DNA of 64,000 nt from Megamerina dolium (GCA_963854835.1 OY978525.1:16958309-17022308), one strand, 5' to 3'; shown: positions 20,640-31,790, counted from the first letter of the stretch. Notes: generated by a model from the letters alone, not told the origin. Made by a program: numbers and translations.

Positions 20640-22769
20640 CTTTTAATATCATACTTAGATTAGCGAATTCTGACACTAGGCAACATCGACAAAAGTACGT
20701 ACATATTTTCATAAAATGAAAATAGATAAAATTTTACTAAAAAAAGTCTTCGGGGAAAGAGAAGTATGTTTACATAGTTTCGAAATTATGTAAACAAACT
20801 GGCTGTCATTAATAGTTTTACCAGTTAACACTTCAGCGCGAAAATTACGTATTAGAGTGCTGCAGGAATATATTTGTTTACATCTTCAAAACACTCCATT
20901 ATATTAGAATAGAATCTCTCATTCATTCTCTCTAAGCAAATACGAATTAGAATGAATAAAATAGAAATCGAATGGAATGGAGTGTATGTTTTGTTTGCAT
21001 AAAATGAGTAGAATCTCAACATTTGCAAATGGAAGTAAAATATTTGAGAGTACTCTAAACATTCGTTTTGCTTTTCTATGTTACATTACAATACATATAA
21101 ACAAAAAAAAAGACAGTAGATAAGACAACATGCTGCAACAAAAAATACTCAATAATACAAATCATCAGTGCTTGTCATGAAAAGCAATAACAATTATAAC
21201 GTACAACATACTCGTAGTACTCTCAAACTCTCGTAGTACTCTCAAATATTCGTTTATTTGAAGAGAAAAAACGAATGTATGGAATATTTCTTGTACAATA
21301 AACGAATGGAGTATTCTATTTGCCTATTATTTTACTCTCACTCATCCTCATTCTATTTAGATATGCTTTACAAATATTGTACATGTTTTGAGAGTAAAGA
21401 GAATCATTCGAAAATCAAATAAATTCTCACAGCTCTTTAGAAAGGAAAAAAAAGTGAGAAATAGCAATATATGTATATCCATACATACAGAAGCGTTGCT
21501 GTTGCAAATGGTAAATGGAGACCTGACGGTATAATATTTTCCGAAAAAGGCGGGGAAATGCCTTTGAAAATCTTGTTAAAACACACTATTAAACGAATTG
21601 TTGAGTTGAGTAAACACAATTATGATTGACAACAGAGCTAATACAAAGTTATGGATTTGATAGTTCGAATGCTAAAGGGAATTATAAACAACGCTATTCT
21701 GAGCCTTTATAATTATAACGCTTATAATTAACCCGTAAATCCTAACGTGACCGGAGAGGAACTGAAGCGTATAAAAATGATTAGAAAAACAGCAAGAATA
21801 CGTAATCCAACACACCCAATAGTTAACTCATCTGGCCCAGAATAATTTTTTCCCCGTTTTTCAACTATATTTTCTTCTTTTATGAAAATGAAAAATTCAT
21901 ATAACAAACATAATTCTTTCCAATCAGGACCGCCTTGCTATTTTTCAATTACCTTAGGGTTTTATGGGTTAAATCAATTTGGAATACAAAAATAAATTAA
22001 TAAAATTAATAAAATAATTATCGTGAGCTTCAATAAGCCTTGAGTTTTTAATTGTTTTGAGGTTTTGGCCAAAAAAAAAAGAATAATTTTACCCATAGTG
22101 CAATGTACCAAAACTACGTACACAAAAGACACCGTAAACGTGAAGTTTCCGTGTGGGTTTTACTGTGCGCACCAACGTTCTGTTTTCTATTGTACACCAA
22201 GTATGTACATATGATGCAATGGACTCGATAACCATAACTACGATTCATCAGTGTAAATAACTTTGTGTGTTACCGTTGCCATTGTTCAGTTCGTGGAACA
22301 ATATTCTAATTGATGTTCCAATTAAACGTCTGCATGGCTCCATTCACTTTCTCCATCATACTGTTGACACTGCTGCTGAGTACACATTTTCTGAGAGTAA
22401 TTACAATATGAATACAGTCGTTGCTATAGTCAATGTAAAAGCTGTGCACAAAAAAAGAGAATCACAAAATAGAGCGAGTCAGAACACACCACAATAAGCT
22501 ACTCTCTTTGGTGAATATTCATTACTCACATGTCGCTATATTCATTCTTTTGAAATGAATGAGATTTCGGAATTAAATATAATAATTAACGATAAAATTT
22601 ATTACATAGAATTGTATTTAATTTAACTTTATACTTAATACTTTCTATATCATATTTTCTTCTTCAATAAATTTTGTTAAAACTTGATAGAAAGCTCAAA
22701 CTCAATATGAATGATTCGAATCATTCATTTGGTATTGCTGTATTTACAGCATAGAGTGAATAGAGTTTT
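20640..22769. other. 2.1-kb intergenic region, no gene seen
   Basis: AT-rich. It contains a short direct repeat (TCGTAGTACTCTCAAA, twice at 21212-21246) and scattered GAATGAAT/CATTCATT stretches at 20910-21010 and 22540-22760. No ORF with a recognisable domain was seen. Confidence 0.6.
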
Positions 22770-24110
22770 TATACCCTGCATAATGCAATATGCATGGTAT
22801 ATTCATTTCGGTCAGATGTTTGTCTCCACTTGAAGGAATCTCCGGAGATATAGACATAGATATATATTAGTGATCAGCGTCGATTAAATTTTCGATTTAA
22901 CGATGTCCGTCCGTCCGTCCGTCTGTCTGTCTGTCACCTGGCTGGCTCGCACGATAACTTGAGTAAATATTGAGCTATTTCGACGAAATTTGGCACAAGT
23001 AACCTATGATCCAAGGGTACGGAGGGGATTGATATTGAGCAAGATCGGTCAATAGCCACGCCCACACCAAGCATTCAAAGCGACTAACCTCGGAATTTTC
23101 AAAATTTTTAACTTGCTATAACTCACATAATATACCACTTGGGACAACAATATTTTGCACATAGAGTTATATTATACTACTATATAACCTCGCCAAAAGT
23201 GGGTGAGCTCCCATACAAAGTGTCTGTACTTCTTTTAAATTGAAACTGCTGTAACTTCTACAATCTTCTGTCTAGAATAACCATAATTGACACTTAGATT
23301 AACATGGCAGTGAGAAATAATATGGCAGAAAATCAGTGTGCCACGCCCACTCCTTCATGGGTCTCTCATACAAAGTCGAGTGAATTAAACTAAAATCTTA
23401 AGCTCCATAACTTACAAACCATTTAGCCTAGGACAACGAGACTTAAGGTGTGGATTAGTATTGTACGAGCAATTAGGCTCACAGGAAATGGGCGCACCAC
23501 GCTCACTGTTTATCGTAGCCCCTGTACAAAATGAGTGAAATTCTTTTAAATTGAAATAGCTGTAACTTCTGCATACTTCTGTCTAGAACAATTATAATTA
23601 ATACTTCAGCTAATATGGTAGTCGAAAATAATCTAACAAAAAATCAACATGCCACACCCACTTCTTAATGGGGCTTCCATACAAAATTTGGAAAATTAAA
23701 AAAAATTTAAACTGCTATAACTTACGAACTATTCAGCGTAGGACAACCAAATTTAAGGAGTGGATTGATATTGAAAAATTAATTAGATATACAAGAAAGA
23801 GGTAAGCCACGCCCACTTTTTATATAGCTTCCGTACAAAATCTCGGATTTTTCTTAAACATTAAAACACCCATAACTTTCTAAATTATACGCCTAGGTCA
23901 ACCCATTGCAACCTAGGTAGTTTAGTATTATAGGCATAAATTATTCCTCAAAAATTGGTGAGGTAGCCTGGTTCTTAATGTAGCTCCTATACAAAGTAGT
24001 GGAAGAAAAGGATGGATATACGAGCAAACTTTTTATATATACCTCTACATATGCAGGGTATAATTTGGTCGGCCCCAGCCGACTGTAAGGCCATTTTTTT
24101 TTTTTTTTTT
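22770..24110 (-). repeat. ~155-bp-periodic repeat element, copy R3 (reverse)
   Basis: Inverse of R1/R2. It starts TATACCCTGCATAATGC (22770) and ends ATATGCAGGGTATA followed by the hairpin GTCGGC-CCCA-GCCGAC, CTGTAAGG and a T-run (24090-24115). CCACGCCCAC-type motifs recur at about 23056, 23342, 23499, 23652 and 23810. The (CCGT)n block is at 22904-22935. It is older than R1/R2, with more substitutions. Confidence 0.85.
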
Positions 24111-24730
24111 TTTTTTGTTAAGAGTGATTCACAACACATTTTGAATGTAATCATGCAGATGTTTAGTTGCAATAATCTTCTTCGTATTGTTGCCTACGAT
24201 ACGTGTATATTATGACTACGTAATACTGAACGAATGACGAGCGCGCCCACAGCTCTTTAAGCAGTGTGGAGCAAATCTAGGACAATCCAGGCCATTGAGG
24301 CGAATATCATTTGAAACATTCGTGAGATAGAGCTAAAAATCGTTATGCAGATTTTGAAAAATATCGTTGATGGAAAGCTTAATCTTTCTAATACAGCCAT
24401 CTGTTCATTTAATATAATTTTTTTAAATAATTGCGTATATGTTCCCCAATGTAGACATAATTTACTTATTTGTATATTTTATTGATATCATTATTGCACT
24501 TATCACAATTTTGATAATGGCATATAACATTTTGCCCTAAAGAAAACAAAGATAGATCGATTTTAAAGTTTTAATCAATTTAATATGATTTTTTTTTTAC
24601 GAGTACGAGTATAGTGAATATTTATGATTGCAAAATATTAATTCAGAGCAATTTAAAGCAAAATACCTCTGAGAATTTATTAAGCAATATGTGTTCAGTA
24701 AATGTTCAATACTAGTACAAAATTCGTTTT
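24111..24730. other. Intergenic, no gene seen
   Basis: Begins with a ~25-bp T-run at the end of R3. Otherwise unclassified AT-rich sequence. Confidence 0.55.
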
Positions 24731-24752
24731 TTTTTTATTCACGCAAGCATTT

Positions 24753-25559
24753 TTACAATTCTTCGACTTCTTTCTCAATCCAGCTTAAAAAGTGTACCAA
24801 ATTTGTGTAAACACCAGGAAAATCTTTACGTCCACAACCACTACCCCATGACACCAGACCAACAGCTGTCCGATTGACAACTAATGCACCACCGGCATCA
24901 CCAAGGCAAGCATCAATATAATCACCAATATTAATATTTGTACTCCCCGCACATAACATAGCGGCTGTTATACGATTTACACCATACGATTGTTTACAAA
25001 TATCTAACGAAATAATGCGTACACTAGCCAATTGTAAAGTTTCCGATTTAGTAACATTCTGTGAAGCACTCGTAACACCCCAACCAGCAATTTGGGCCAA
25101 TGTGCCATCCATGGGTATTTCCAATGCCACAGCAATCGGTGCTATGGAGTTTGGTTTCGTTGTAATTAAATCAAATGCCAAATGGAGAATAGCCAAATCA
25201 TTGTCGGTAAACCAAATATTAAAATCGGGATGTATTATATATTTATCGACTAAATATAGATAACCATCGTTTTGACTACGATACCGTGTACCAGCTACGA
25301 TGAGCAATTGATTTGCCTCCAAACCGATAACACAAGTTGCTGTTGTTAATATTACATTCGTAGAATATATGGTTCCGGAACAACGATGCTCGAAGGTAGC
25401 AGTGGAATTCTTCTTGTAGTGTATTGATACTAAATGCGGCACATTGGCAATATCCACATCTTTGCCACCAATAATACGTTGATCGGCCTCAGTGCCATTA
25501 CTGGCAGCTAATGCAATCAGACATACAAATATGATTAATTTGGCAGTGTGGAAATACAT
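24753..25559 (-). CDS. T5: secreted serine protease homologue, predicted inactive (268 aa)
   Basis: S1A fold with catalytic His replaced by Thr (T75 in LTTATC) and Ser by Ala (A222 in GDAGGA). Asp is kept (D121, DNDLAI). Signal peptide about 1-20; activation site R28|IIGG. D216 of the trypsin pocket and SWGSGCGR are present. The usual CGGSI is CSGTI and the Pro of GDSGGP is Ala, so the active-site rim has relaxed. The frame is full length and clean. AATAAA on the minus strand (24734-24739) lies only 14 bp after the stop. A short upstream ORF, MITFV, may precede the start in the leader. Confidence 0.92.
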   Translation of the reverse strand: MYFHTAKLIIFVCLIALAASNGTEADQRIIGGKDVDIANVPHLVSIHYKKNSTATFEHRCSGTIYSTNVILTTATCVIGLEANQLLIVAGTRYRSQNDGYLYLVDKYIIHPDFNIWFTDNDLAILHLAFDLITTKPNSIAPIAVALEIPMDGTLAQIAGWGVTSASQNVTKSETLQLASVRIISLDICKQSYGVNRITAAMLCAGSTNINIGDYIDACLGDAGGALVVNRTAVGLVSWGSGCGRKDFPGVYTNLVHFLSWIEKEVEEL

Positions 25560-25613
25560 TTTCCGATATTCAAGTATGTTGTGTATGTATTCACTTAAAC
25601 GAACGTAATCATA

Positions 25614-25638
25614 CTGAATTGTAATTTGGTATTAAATA
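25614..25638 (-). promoter_or_regulatory. Promoter of T5: TATTTAATACC plus TTCAGT initiator
   Basis: The 11-mer shared with T4 (25628-25638) is followed about 20 bp later by TTCAGT (25614-25619), matching the arthropod initiator. The ATG directly after the initiator opens a five-codon upstream ORF out of frame with T5. Confidence 0.6.
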
Positions 25639-25659
25639 CAAATATTTCAATATTTACGC

Positions 25660-26200
25660 TACACTTGAAAATATATGCTTTCCACTAGTCACCATAAATA
25701 ATATTCATAGTTGATTAAAAAATTGGTGAAACGTTTTTTTTTTGTTTTCTTTTCAAAATGCAAGTGTTCGACATAAATAGTTACATAACTATTTTTGCTA
25801 TTAGTCAGTAATATTTTGAAAATCTATAATATCTTGGGATACTTGAAGTTATGGCATGTATTTAGAGTCTCGAAATTATCTAGTCTAAATTTCGATCAGC
25901 ACCGACCGTAAAGTCCATTTAGCAAAGTAATGATTATTTTGTTTTATCATTCATTTGATAATGTGAAAGATATTATAAATTTTAAAAATTTTTATTACAA
26001 ATATTCCGCCAAGTCTTACTACTATATATCATATGTAGTATAATCATAGCAAATCAATCAATAAATACATTTATTTATTTATTATTCCAGTATGTCTTTA
26101 AATTTATTATTACCTACTATTGTTAGTATTAATGACTTCAGAAGAGCATTTGTTTCTATTAGGTGGATTTTCTCATTTAATAATAGTTTATAGAAAATTA
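25660..26200. other. Intergenic between T5 and T6
   Basis: AT-rich spacer with no ORF. A TTTATTTATTTATT run at 26070-26083 could supply the T6 polyadenylation signal. Confidence 0.55.
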
Positions 26201-26218
26201 TGAAATGCAAAAACCATA

Positions 26219-27046
26219 TTACAAATATTGTTTACGATACAATTCAATTTTTCCCCTTATCCATGGCAACAGATATGAGACCTTCGCATAGACGCCTGGA
26301 TATTGAGGTCTAGCACAACCATAGCCCCATGAAACAACACCAGCTAATTTGCCATCGATTACAAGTGGCCCACCGGAATCACCTTGACACGCATCCTTAC
26401 CGCCAACACCTCGGTAACCAGCACATAACATCGAATCTTCAATGCCACCATTATAATCTCTATTACATACTTCATTGCTAACAATTGGTACATGAACCTC
26501 CTGTAATCGATTCGATGAGTAGCCACCCTCTTGCGTTGAACCCCAACCACTGATTGTTGCACGGTCACCTTCACGTGGATTTTCTGTAGATAATTCAATC
26601 GCTTTGATTGTAATATTATTCAATGGTAGCGGTGTTGCCAATATCATGAGTGCAATATCATTATTAAATGTGCTTGGATTGTACTGCTCATGCATGAAGA
26701 TCTCTTTGACGGGCGCAATAAAACCGTCACCACCTTGTCGATAATTTGTGCCGGCTACAATCTGGAATTGACTTGGTGTTGTTCCAATAATACAATGTGC
26801 TGCCGTTGCAATAATATCCTCGGCGATAATGCTGCCACCACAACGATGTGTGTAGACGTTTTGGGGATTTATTATGCCCTTGTAACGCATGGTTATTTGA
26901 TGTGGATGGACTGTGATTGGCACTTCAGTACCACCAACAATACGATTGTCACTAAGCCGCGGCACAATCACTTGCTCATCATTATTGATGGCAGCTCCTG
27001 CAGCCAATGCTATAATAGCAGCAATACACAATAACAGCTTCAGCAT
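26219..27046 (-). CDS. T6: secreted trypsin-like serine protease (275 aa)
   Basis: Trypsin-type S1A protease. Signal peptide 1-19, propeptide activated after R35 (DNR|IVGG). Triad H84 (TAAHC), D130 (FNNDIA), S224 (GDSGGP); pocket D218. An insertion before CGGSI (GIINPQNVYTHR) and the C-terminal tail KIELYRKQYL lengthen it. Closest neighbour in sequence is T7 (shared PLPLNNIT / PLPINNIT, GWGSTQEGG, VPIVSNE). A possible leader intron lies upstream: acceptor TTCTTATAG just before 27058 and donor GGTAAAT near 27138. If spliced, an upstream ATG would be in frame and add 12 residues. Confidence 0.95.
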   Translation of the reverse strand: MLKLLLCIAAIIALAAGAAINNDEQVIVPRLSDNRIVGGTEVPITVHPHQITMRYKGIINPQNVYTHRCGGSIIAEDIIATAAHCIIGTTPSQFQIVAGTNYRQGGDGFIAPVKEIFMHEQYNPSTFNNDIALMILATPLPLNNITIKAIELSTENPREGDRATISGWGSTQEGGYSSNRLQEVHVPIVSNEVCNRDYNGGIEDSMLCAGYRGVGGKDACQGDSGGPLVIDGKLAGVVSWGYGCARPQYPGVYAKVSYLLPWIRGKIELYRKQYL

Positions 27047-27189
27047 ATTGATGTGATCCTATAAGAAATGAAATGATTTCTTTAAACAATATAAACACCA
27101 TAAAATATTAACCATTTCAATATATAATTATTTACCCGTATTGTTCGGCAGTTGGCCATCTAGTGAAGTGTTAAGCTATAAAATTGGTT

Positions 27190-28380
27190 TTATTAAGTCA
27201 TTTTGTGATTACGACTTTATGATTTAATACATTTGATAAATTTTATGATGACATAATCTACCTACGTAGTGTAACATTCTACTAAATATTCGTATGCATG
27301 CACTAAGTGTATAGTGAGTTAAAGGAGTTATTTACGATTTGATAGTGACTGAATATTGTAAATTTTATACATTTTTTATGAGCAGTTATAATGAAATGCC
27401 AAATAAATGAAGAAAGCTTCTAAATTAATCAATTCTTCCATACGTACATATGAACGATCCATTTCAAATGAATAAGATCTTCATGGAGCATATGAAGGAC
27501 AGATACCAAATGCCGATAATAGTATAGACCTACATTTATTGTCAATGTCATGATAAGTAAATAAATAGTAAGTGATCATAAATTTGTATTGTGAAATATA
27601 GGGATTGCAGGTATTGATTTTAATAACAATCTGGCAACAATGTTGCCAAATGAAAAGTTCGCCTAAAGATATGCAACAAAAAAGTGTCACAATTAATTAT
27701 TTATAATATAATTGGTCAAAACTTTTGTTTTGTTATTATATAATATAGTCTGGCCTAATACGATTTTATATTGATATCATTTATTCGATTATTGTATAGC
27801 GTAATTAACAAAGTGATAGCGAAATTGAAGGCTACACTTACTCAGGTCAGAATACATATTACTGACAGTACTGAGAGTATTACAGCAAACAAGAAAAATT
27901 ATTAGTATTAGGAATTATATGCAATTATTTGTGTTGATGTCTGATTGTGAGTACATTGAATCAAAAAGTTAAAAGCAATTTGTTTTGTGAAACTTAAAAA
28001 ACTAAACATTCTGTATAATACTCGTATGTTATCTCTTCTACTCAAATACCAAAATGTGAACGCACAAAAGAAATTGGTGTTTTTATAAAATTTATTAGTT
28101 TATAGGATAGTCTATTTAAAGAGAAGAAATAGTGGGCGAGTAGATTTGAGGGAAATGTTCGTCATACATTTCACAGCTCTATGGCGAATTACTGGCCATT
28201 TATGAAGTTGTTTGTAGATTTGCCGGTATTTTTAAAGCACATTTAGAACGAGGGTGGGTCTATAGGTACCCTGAGAGCAATGAACATTTTATAGAAATGT
28301 CACTTTTTTATGGAGTGTGAAATTAAGAGTAAAAATGTGTAAATGGAGGAACATTTACTTTTAAACACTCTAATTAAAGT
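27190..28380. other. Intergenic, no gene seen
   Basis: AT-rich with no recognisable coding motif. The 69-codon ORF at 27481-27690 (-) has no domain or context support. Confidence 0.6.
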
Positions 28381-28384
28381 GCTT

Positions 28385-28453
28385 TATCCCCGAAATTCGA
28401 ACCCGTGATCTCTGCCTAAGAAGGTATGTGCACTGACCACGGAGCTAGTTTTT
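28385..28453 (-). repeat. Second tRNA-like head, unrelated to the main SINE
   Basis: On the minus strand: CTAGCTCCGTGGTCAG (A box/D arm), then CGGGTTCGAATTTC (B box/T arm) 35 bp on. Acceptor strands do not pair well and no CCA-compatible end is evident. It is best read as a SINE head or decayed tRNA. It differs from the main SINE in both arms. Confidence 0.5.
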
Positions 28454-28602
28454 ATGCTAATGTTTATGGTATTCACAATTACTCAGTAGATACAAATTTC
28501 CGATTGTATCCAATTTAATACCAATTTTTCGTTCTTGACGATAATCTAAAAAAATGCAACTGTGTTCCTCATGTCGATTTGAAACTTTAAATCGACTAAG
28601 TG

Positions 28603-28865
28603 AGTACCGTAGCTCAGTTTTGGTGTCCCGTCTAAGGCAAATTTTAAAACCGAATTTTTCCTTAGAACGATGTTCATCTTTTGGCAATTCTTCGAGCAGT
28701 AACAATATGCCATGAAAAAATGCGTCTAAAAGAGCTCTGTGACTAAGCTCAGAAAAAGTGATGTCACAAGGGTTCTGCCGTTAGGAAGACGCTAATATAA
28801 GTAAGTCCCTCTTAATACTATCCAAATTTAACACGCACAATAGTTCTGAAAGAGAACTGGTTGAT
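28603..28865 (+). mobile_element. Degenerate tRNA-derived SINE, copy 4
   Basis: It starts GAGTACCGTAGCTCAG, then an internally deleted head, and body motifs GGCAATTCTTCGAGCAGTAA and AGTGATGTCACAAGGGTTCT. It stops at ...GAAAGAGAACTGG without the tail. It faces copy 5 (opposite strand) about 120 bp away. Confidence 0.8.
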
Positions 28866-28983
28866 GGTATCACAACGAATATTTCTGATCTAAGTGTATC
28901 CTTTCATAGAGGGCAGCCGCAATAATCTAACCTATCTCGACTTATGTAAGTGGCTATCTGTTTGTTTGACTTTGTGAAAGAAT

Positions 28984-29350
28984 AAAAATAAATAAAATAA
29001 ATATGTGGCACTTAAAGCCCCAAAGGGCTCATTGGCCGAGCTTCTCTTCCATTACTGTTGTGCGTCTTAAATTTTGGACAGTATTAGAATGGACCTACTT
29101 ATTTTAGCCGGTTCCGAACGGTAGAACACTTGTGACATCACTTTTTCTGAGCTTTGTCACAGAGTTCTTTTTAGAAGCTTTTTCATGGCAAGTTGTTACT
29201 GTCAGAAGAATTGCCAATTGCTTGCCGACAGGTGGGTACCGTTCGAAAGAAAAATCTTTTCGATATTAAATTTGTTATGCATCAGCCGGGTATTGAACCA
29301 CGAACTACAGATCAGAAGGCGAACACACTAACCACTGAGCTACGGCACCC
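28984..29350 (-). mobile_element. tRNA-derived SINE, copy 5, full length with 15-bp TSD
   Basis: Reverse-oriented intact copy with tail AAATAAAATAAATATGTGG on the left and head TACGGCACCC on the right. A perfect 15-bp direct repeat, ACTTTGTGAAAGAAT, flanks it (28969-28983 and 29351-29365). This defines the unit at 367 bp and shows retroposition. Confidence 0.93.
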
Positions 29351-29692
29351 ACTTTGTGAAAGAATGCCAACAAAAATTGATGCCAAAGGTAACTAATCAT
29401 CTTCAACCCTAATGATGAATTCGAATAATGAGTTAGTGTTAAATTTAAATTAGTTTTCTGGCCATCCCATTGCCCAAACTAATGCATCATCAGAGGAAAA
29501 CGTATTCCACCTAAATATCATGAGCATACATTTATGTATAAATTCTTTACATGAAATGAGTTCCCAATAAGATTGAAAAATTTATTGATTAATATAGTCG
29601 TGTATAATACATTTATTTATGTAAATATATTCTTTCAGTAACTTACAATAGAAAGAATTCAATAACAATGTAAACATAAAATTACATTGATA

Positions 29693-30496
29693 TTAATTTT
29701 GTTGAATTGTCTTTTCAATCCATGATTTCAGATGGTACACATTTGCATAGACACCAGGAAAATCGGGACGAGCACAACCGCGACCCCACGACACGATACC
29801 AGCTAATTTCCAATTCACAAGTAGAGGACCACCAGAATCGCCCTGACATGCATCCTTGCCACCACCAACAGCACCGGCACACAACATACTATCAGTTATG
29901 CGACCAGCACCGTAGGCTGCGTTACATTCTTCATTACTCACAATGGGTACTTCGACCTCTTGCAGGTGCGTAGCTGAGAATCCACCCTCTTGCGTAGAGC
30001 CCCAACCAGTTATTTTCGATTTATCACCATGTTTGGGTTGCTCCGTGGTCAATTCTATACTAGCTGTGGTAATATTATTAATAGGCAATGGTGTCGATAG
30101 AAACATGACAGCAACATCATTATCCGTTAGTGCAGATATATATTCTTCATGCATTACAATCTTATCCACACGTACTACATAACCATTGGCAGCATTGCGA
30201 TAATTTGTACCAGCCACAATGATGAAATTCTTTGCCACTCGATTGTAAACACAATGAGCAGCGGTGATAATGCAGCTTTCATTATAAATGCTACCACCGC
30301 AAGTGTGTGAATAGGGGCATGAATCACATCCCCGATGACGTATAGAGACTTGATGTGGATGCTTGCCTATGTTCACTTCCTTGCCACCAACAATACGTCC
30401 ATCCAATTGTGACACCTCAGAGTGCACATTTGCAGCGAGCACTGAGCCAGTGCAAGTGTATGCAACAAAGAATGAAATTATGAAAAATTGTAACAT
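29693..30496 (-). CDS. T7: secreted trypsin-like serine protease (267 aa)
   Basis: Trypsin-type S1A protease. The frame extends upstream without an ATG; the ATG at 30496 gives a good signal peptide (MLQFFIISFFVAYTCTGSVLA). Activation after R34 (DGR|IVGG). Triad H81 (TAAHC), D127 (DNDVAV), S221 (GDSGGP); pocket D215. Extra Cys pair in an expanded loop before CGGSI (GCDSCPYSHTC) and another Cys in NESCIITAAHC may form additional disulfides. Closest to T6. Confidence 0.95.
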   Translation of the reverse strand: MLQFFIISFFVAYTCTGSVLAANVHSEVSQLDGRIVGGKEVNIGKHPHQVSIRHRGCDSCPYSHTCGGSIYNESCIITAAHCVYNRVAKNFIIVAGTNYRNAANGYVVRVDKIVMHEEYISALTDNDVAVMFLSTPLPINNITTASIELTTEQPKHGDKSKITGWGSTQEGGFSATHLQEVEVPIVSNEECNAAYGAGRITDSMLCAGAVGGGKDACQGDSGGPLLVNWKLAGIVSWGRGCARPDFPGVYANVYHLKSWIEKTIQQN

Positions 30497-30599
30497 TTTC
30501 GCTTTTGCTACCGTATGGAATGGTATTTTTAGACTGATCGACTTAGTATCATAGTTGTAGATTTGCCATATCAAAATCGATCGATTTAATATTGATAAG

Positions 30600-31140
30600 G
30601 ATAAGTGTTCTAAGTAAGAGTACTTTTATTGAGATTAAAATATTAGCTAGGGTTGTAAGAATGTTGAATGTACCTAATGCGAATGCAAATCTTTCTTTTT
30701 TATTTGTTTATTAATTATTTTAAAATACTTGTCACTGTTAGTTGTTAATGTTACTGTTTTTATTCGATAAAAGAATCGAAAAATCCTATTCTACACTGAA
30801 AAATCTTCAATTGATAGTCTTAGGTCTCAAGGAAGAAATCCTCGTGTAAAATAAACACAATTTATTATTACATTAGTTCAAGTTATTGAAAAATATTCGT
30901 AGTAAATACTTATATAACTGCTTTTTAGTACGAGAAATTCATTTATAAGACTGCGGGCCGATTCTTTTGCATTACCTTCATTTTTCGTAGATATTCCTAC
31001 ATCTAAACCTAAACAAAAGCGTCAGCGTTGTTTATCTGTCAAAAAATGCGCATGCCCATACAAATAATGCAGCGGCAGCTGCCGAACGGTTTTAAAATCC
31101 AATTTTGACAGCGCGTCATGAAGTGAAGTTGTTTGTAAAT
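30600..31140. other. Intergenic between T7 and the MADF-like fragment
   Basis: AT-rich, with GC-richer sequence from about 30950. No ORF recognised. Confidence 0.5.
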
Positions 31141-31198
31141 AAGGGGTAAATTGTTATTGTTTGAAAAATTTTGTTACGCCAATGTTTATGCTGCTCAA

Positions 31199-31476
31199 AT
31201 GGAGGTTAGTACTTTATATTATCATTAATAATTTCATTTAATTTTAATTTCATGTAGTTGTTTTTTTAATTATAGGACATAAATGAGAAAATGATTGAAC
31301 TGTTGCATGTAAATCCATGCATTTATGTAAAGACTGATGCAAAATACAAAGAAGGCTTTTCAAAATTTCATGGTTTCCAGGACGGCTCTTGTGATGCATC
31401 ACCATTCTCAGCAAAATCAAGTCTTCCATATCATTTATTTATTATTTATTGTTTTCACAAATTTTTGGTGCACTAA
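31199..31476 (+). CDS. Possible two-exon MADF-domain fragment (69 aa)
   Basis: ATG GAG (31199-31204) is followed by GTTAGT. An acceptor ..TTATAG ends at 31275, and the downstream frame continues to a stop at 31476. Splicing joins ME to DINEKMIELLHVNPCIYVK, resembling the start of a MADF DNA-binding domain (family pattern: acidic, Leu-Ile-Glu, then Pro-x-Leu/Ile-Tyr, then Tyr-Lys). After TDAKYKE the similarity fades (GFSKFHGFQDG..), so it looks truncated. AATAAA at 31498-31503. It could be a decayed gene, or part of a PIF/Harbinger-like element, which often carries MADF proteins. Low certainty. Confidence 0.35.
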
Positions 31477-31745
31477 ATTCGAATTTGTTCTAATCAAATA
31501 AAAACATTTGTCATTGTTTCTAGTTGTCAAAATTTTACGTAGCGTTGCCGCTCTTATTTAGGTGTGACACTTCGGCGTTAACGCTAGGCAGCAGAAAACG
31601 CTCCACTCAACTCTTTTGTTTAAGTATGTTAGAAAATATCATACTAATATAAGGGTGGAGAAATTTATTTCGGAGGTTTATTTTTTGATTAGTCATGCGC
31701 TAGATAATGCTGTAAGCCAAATTTATTAATTTTGTATATACTTTT

Positions 31746-31790
31746 GAGAACCTTGGCCAAATGCCCCTTTGGGCCCTATATTTTTGTTGT
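31746..31790 (-). mobile_element. Tiny SINE fragment
   Basis: CTTGGCCAAATGCCCCTTT.. resembles the SINE region CTCGGCCAATGAGCCCTTTG near the tail. Too short for a firm call. Confidence 0.35.

Noticed and set aside
9743..24110. Helitron origin for the 155-bp-period repeats
   Set aside because: A hairpin lies near one end, but no CTRR terminus after it and no TC start were found, and inverted termini are present instead.
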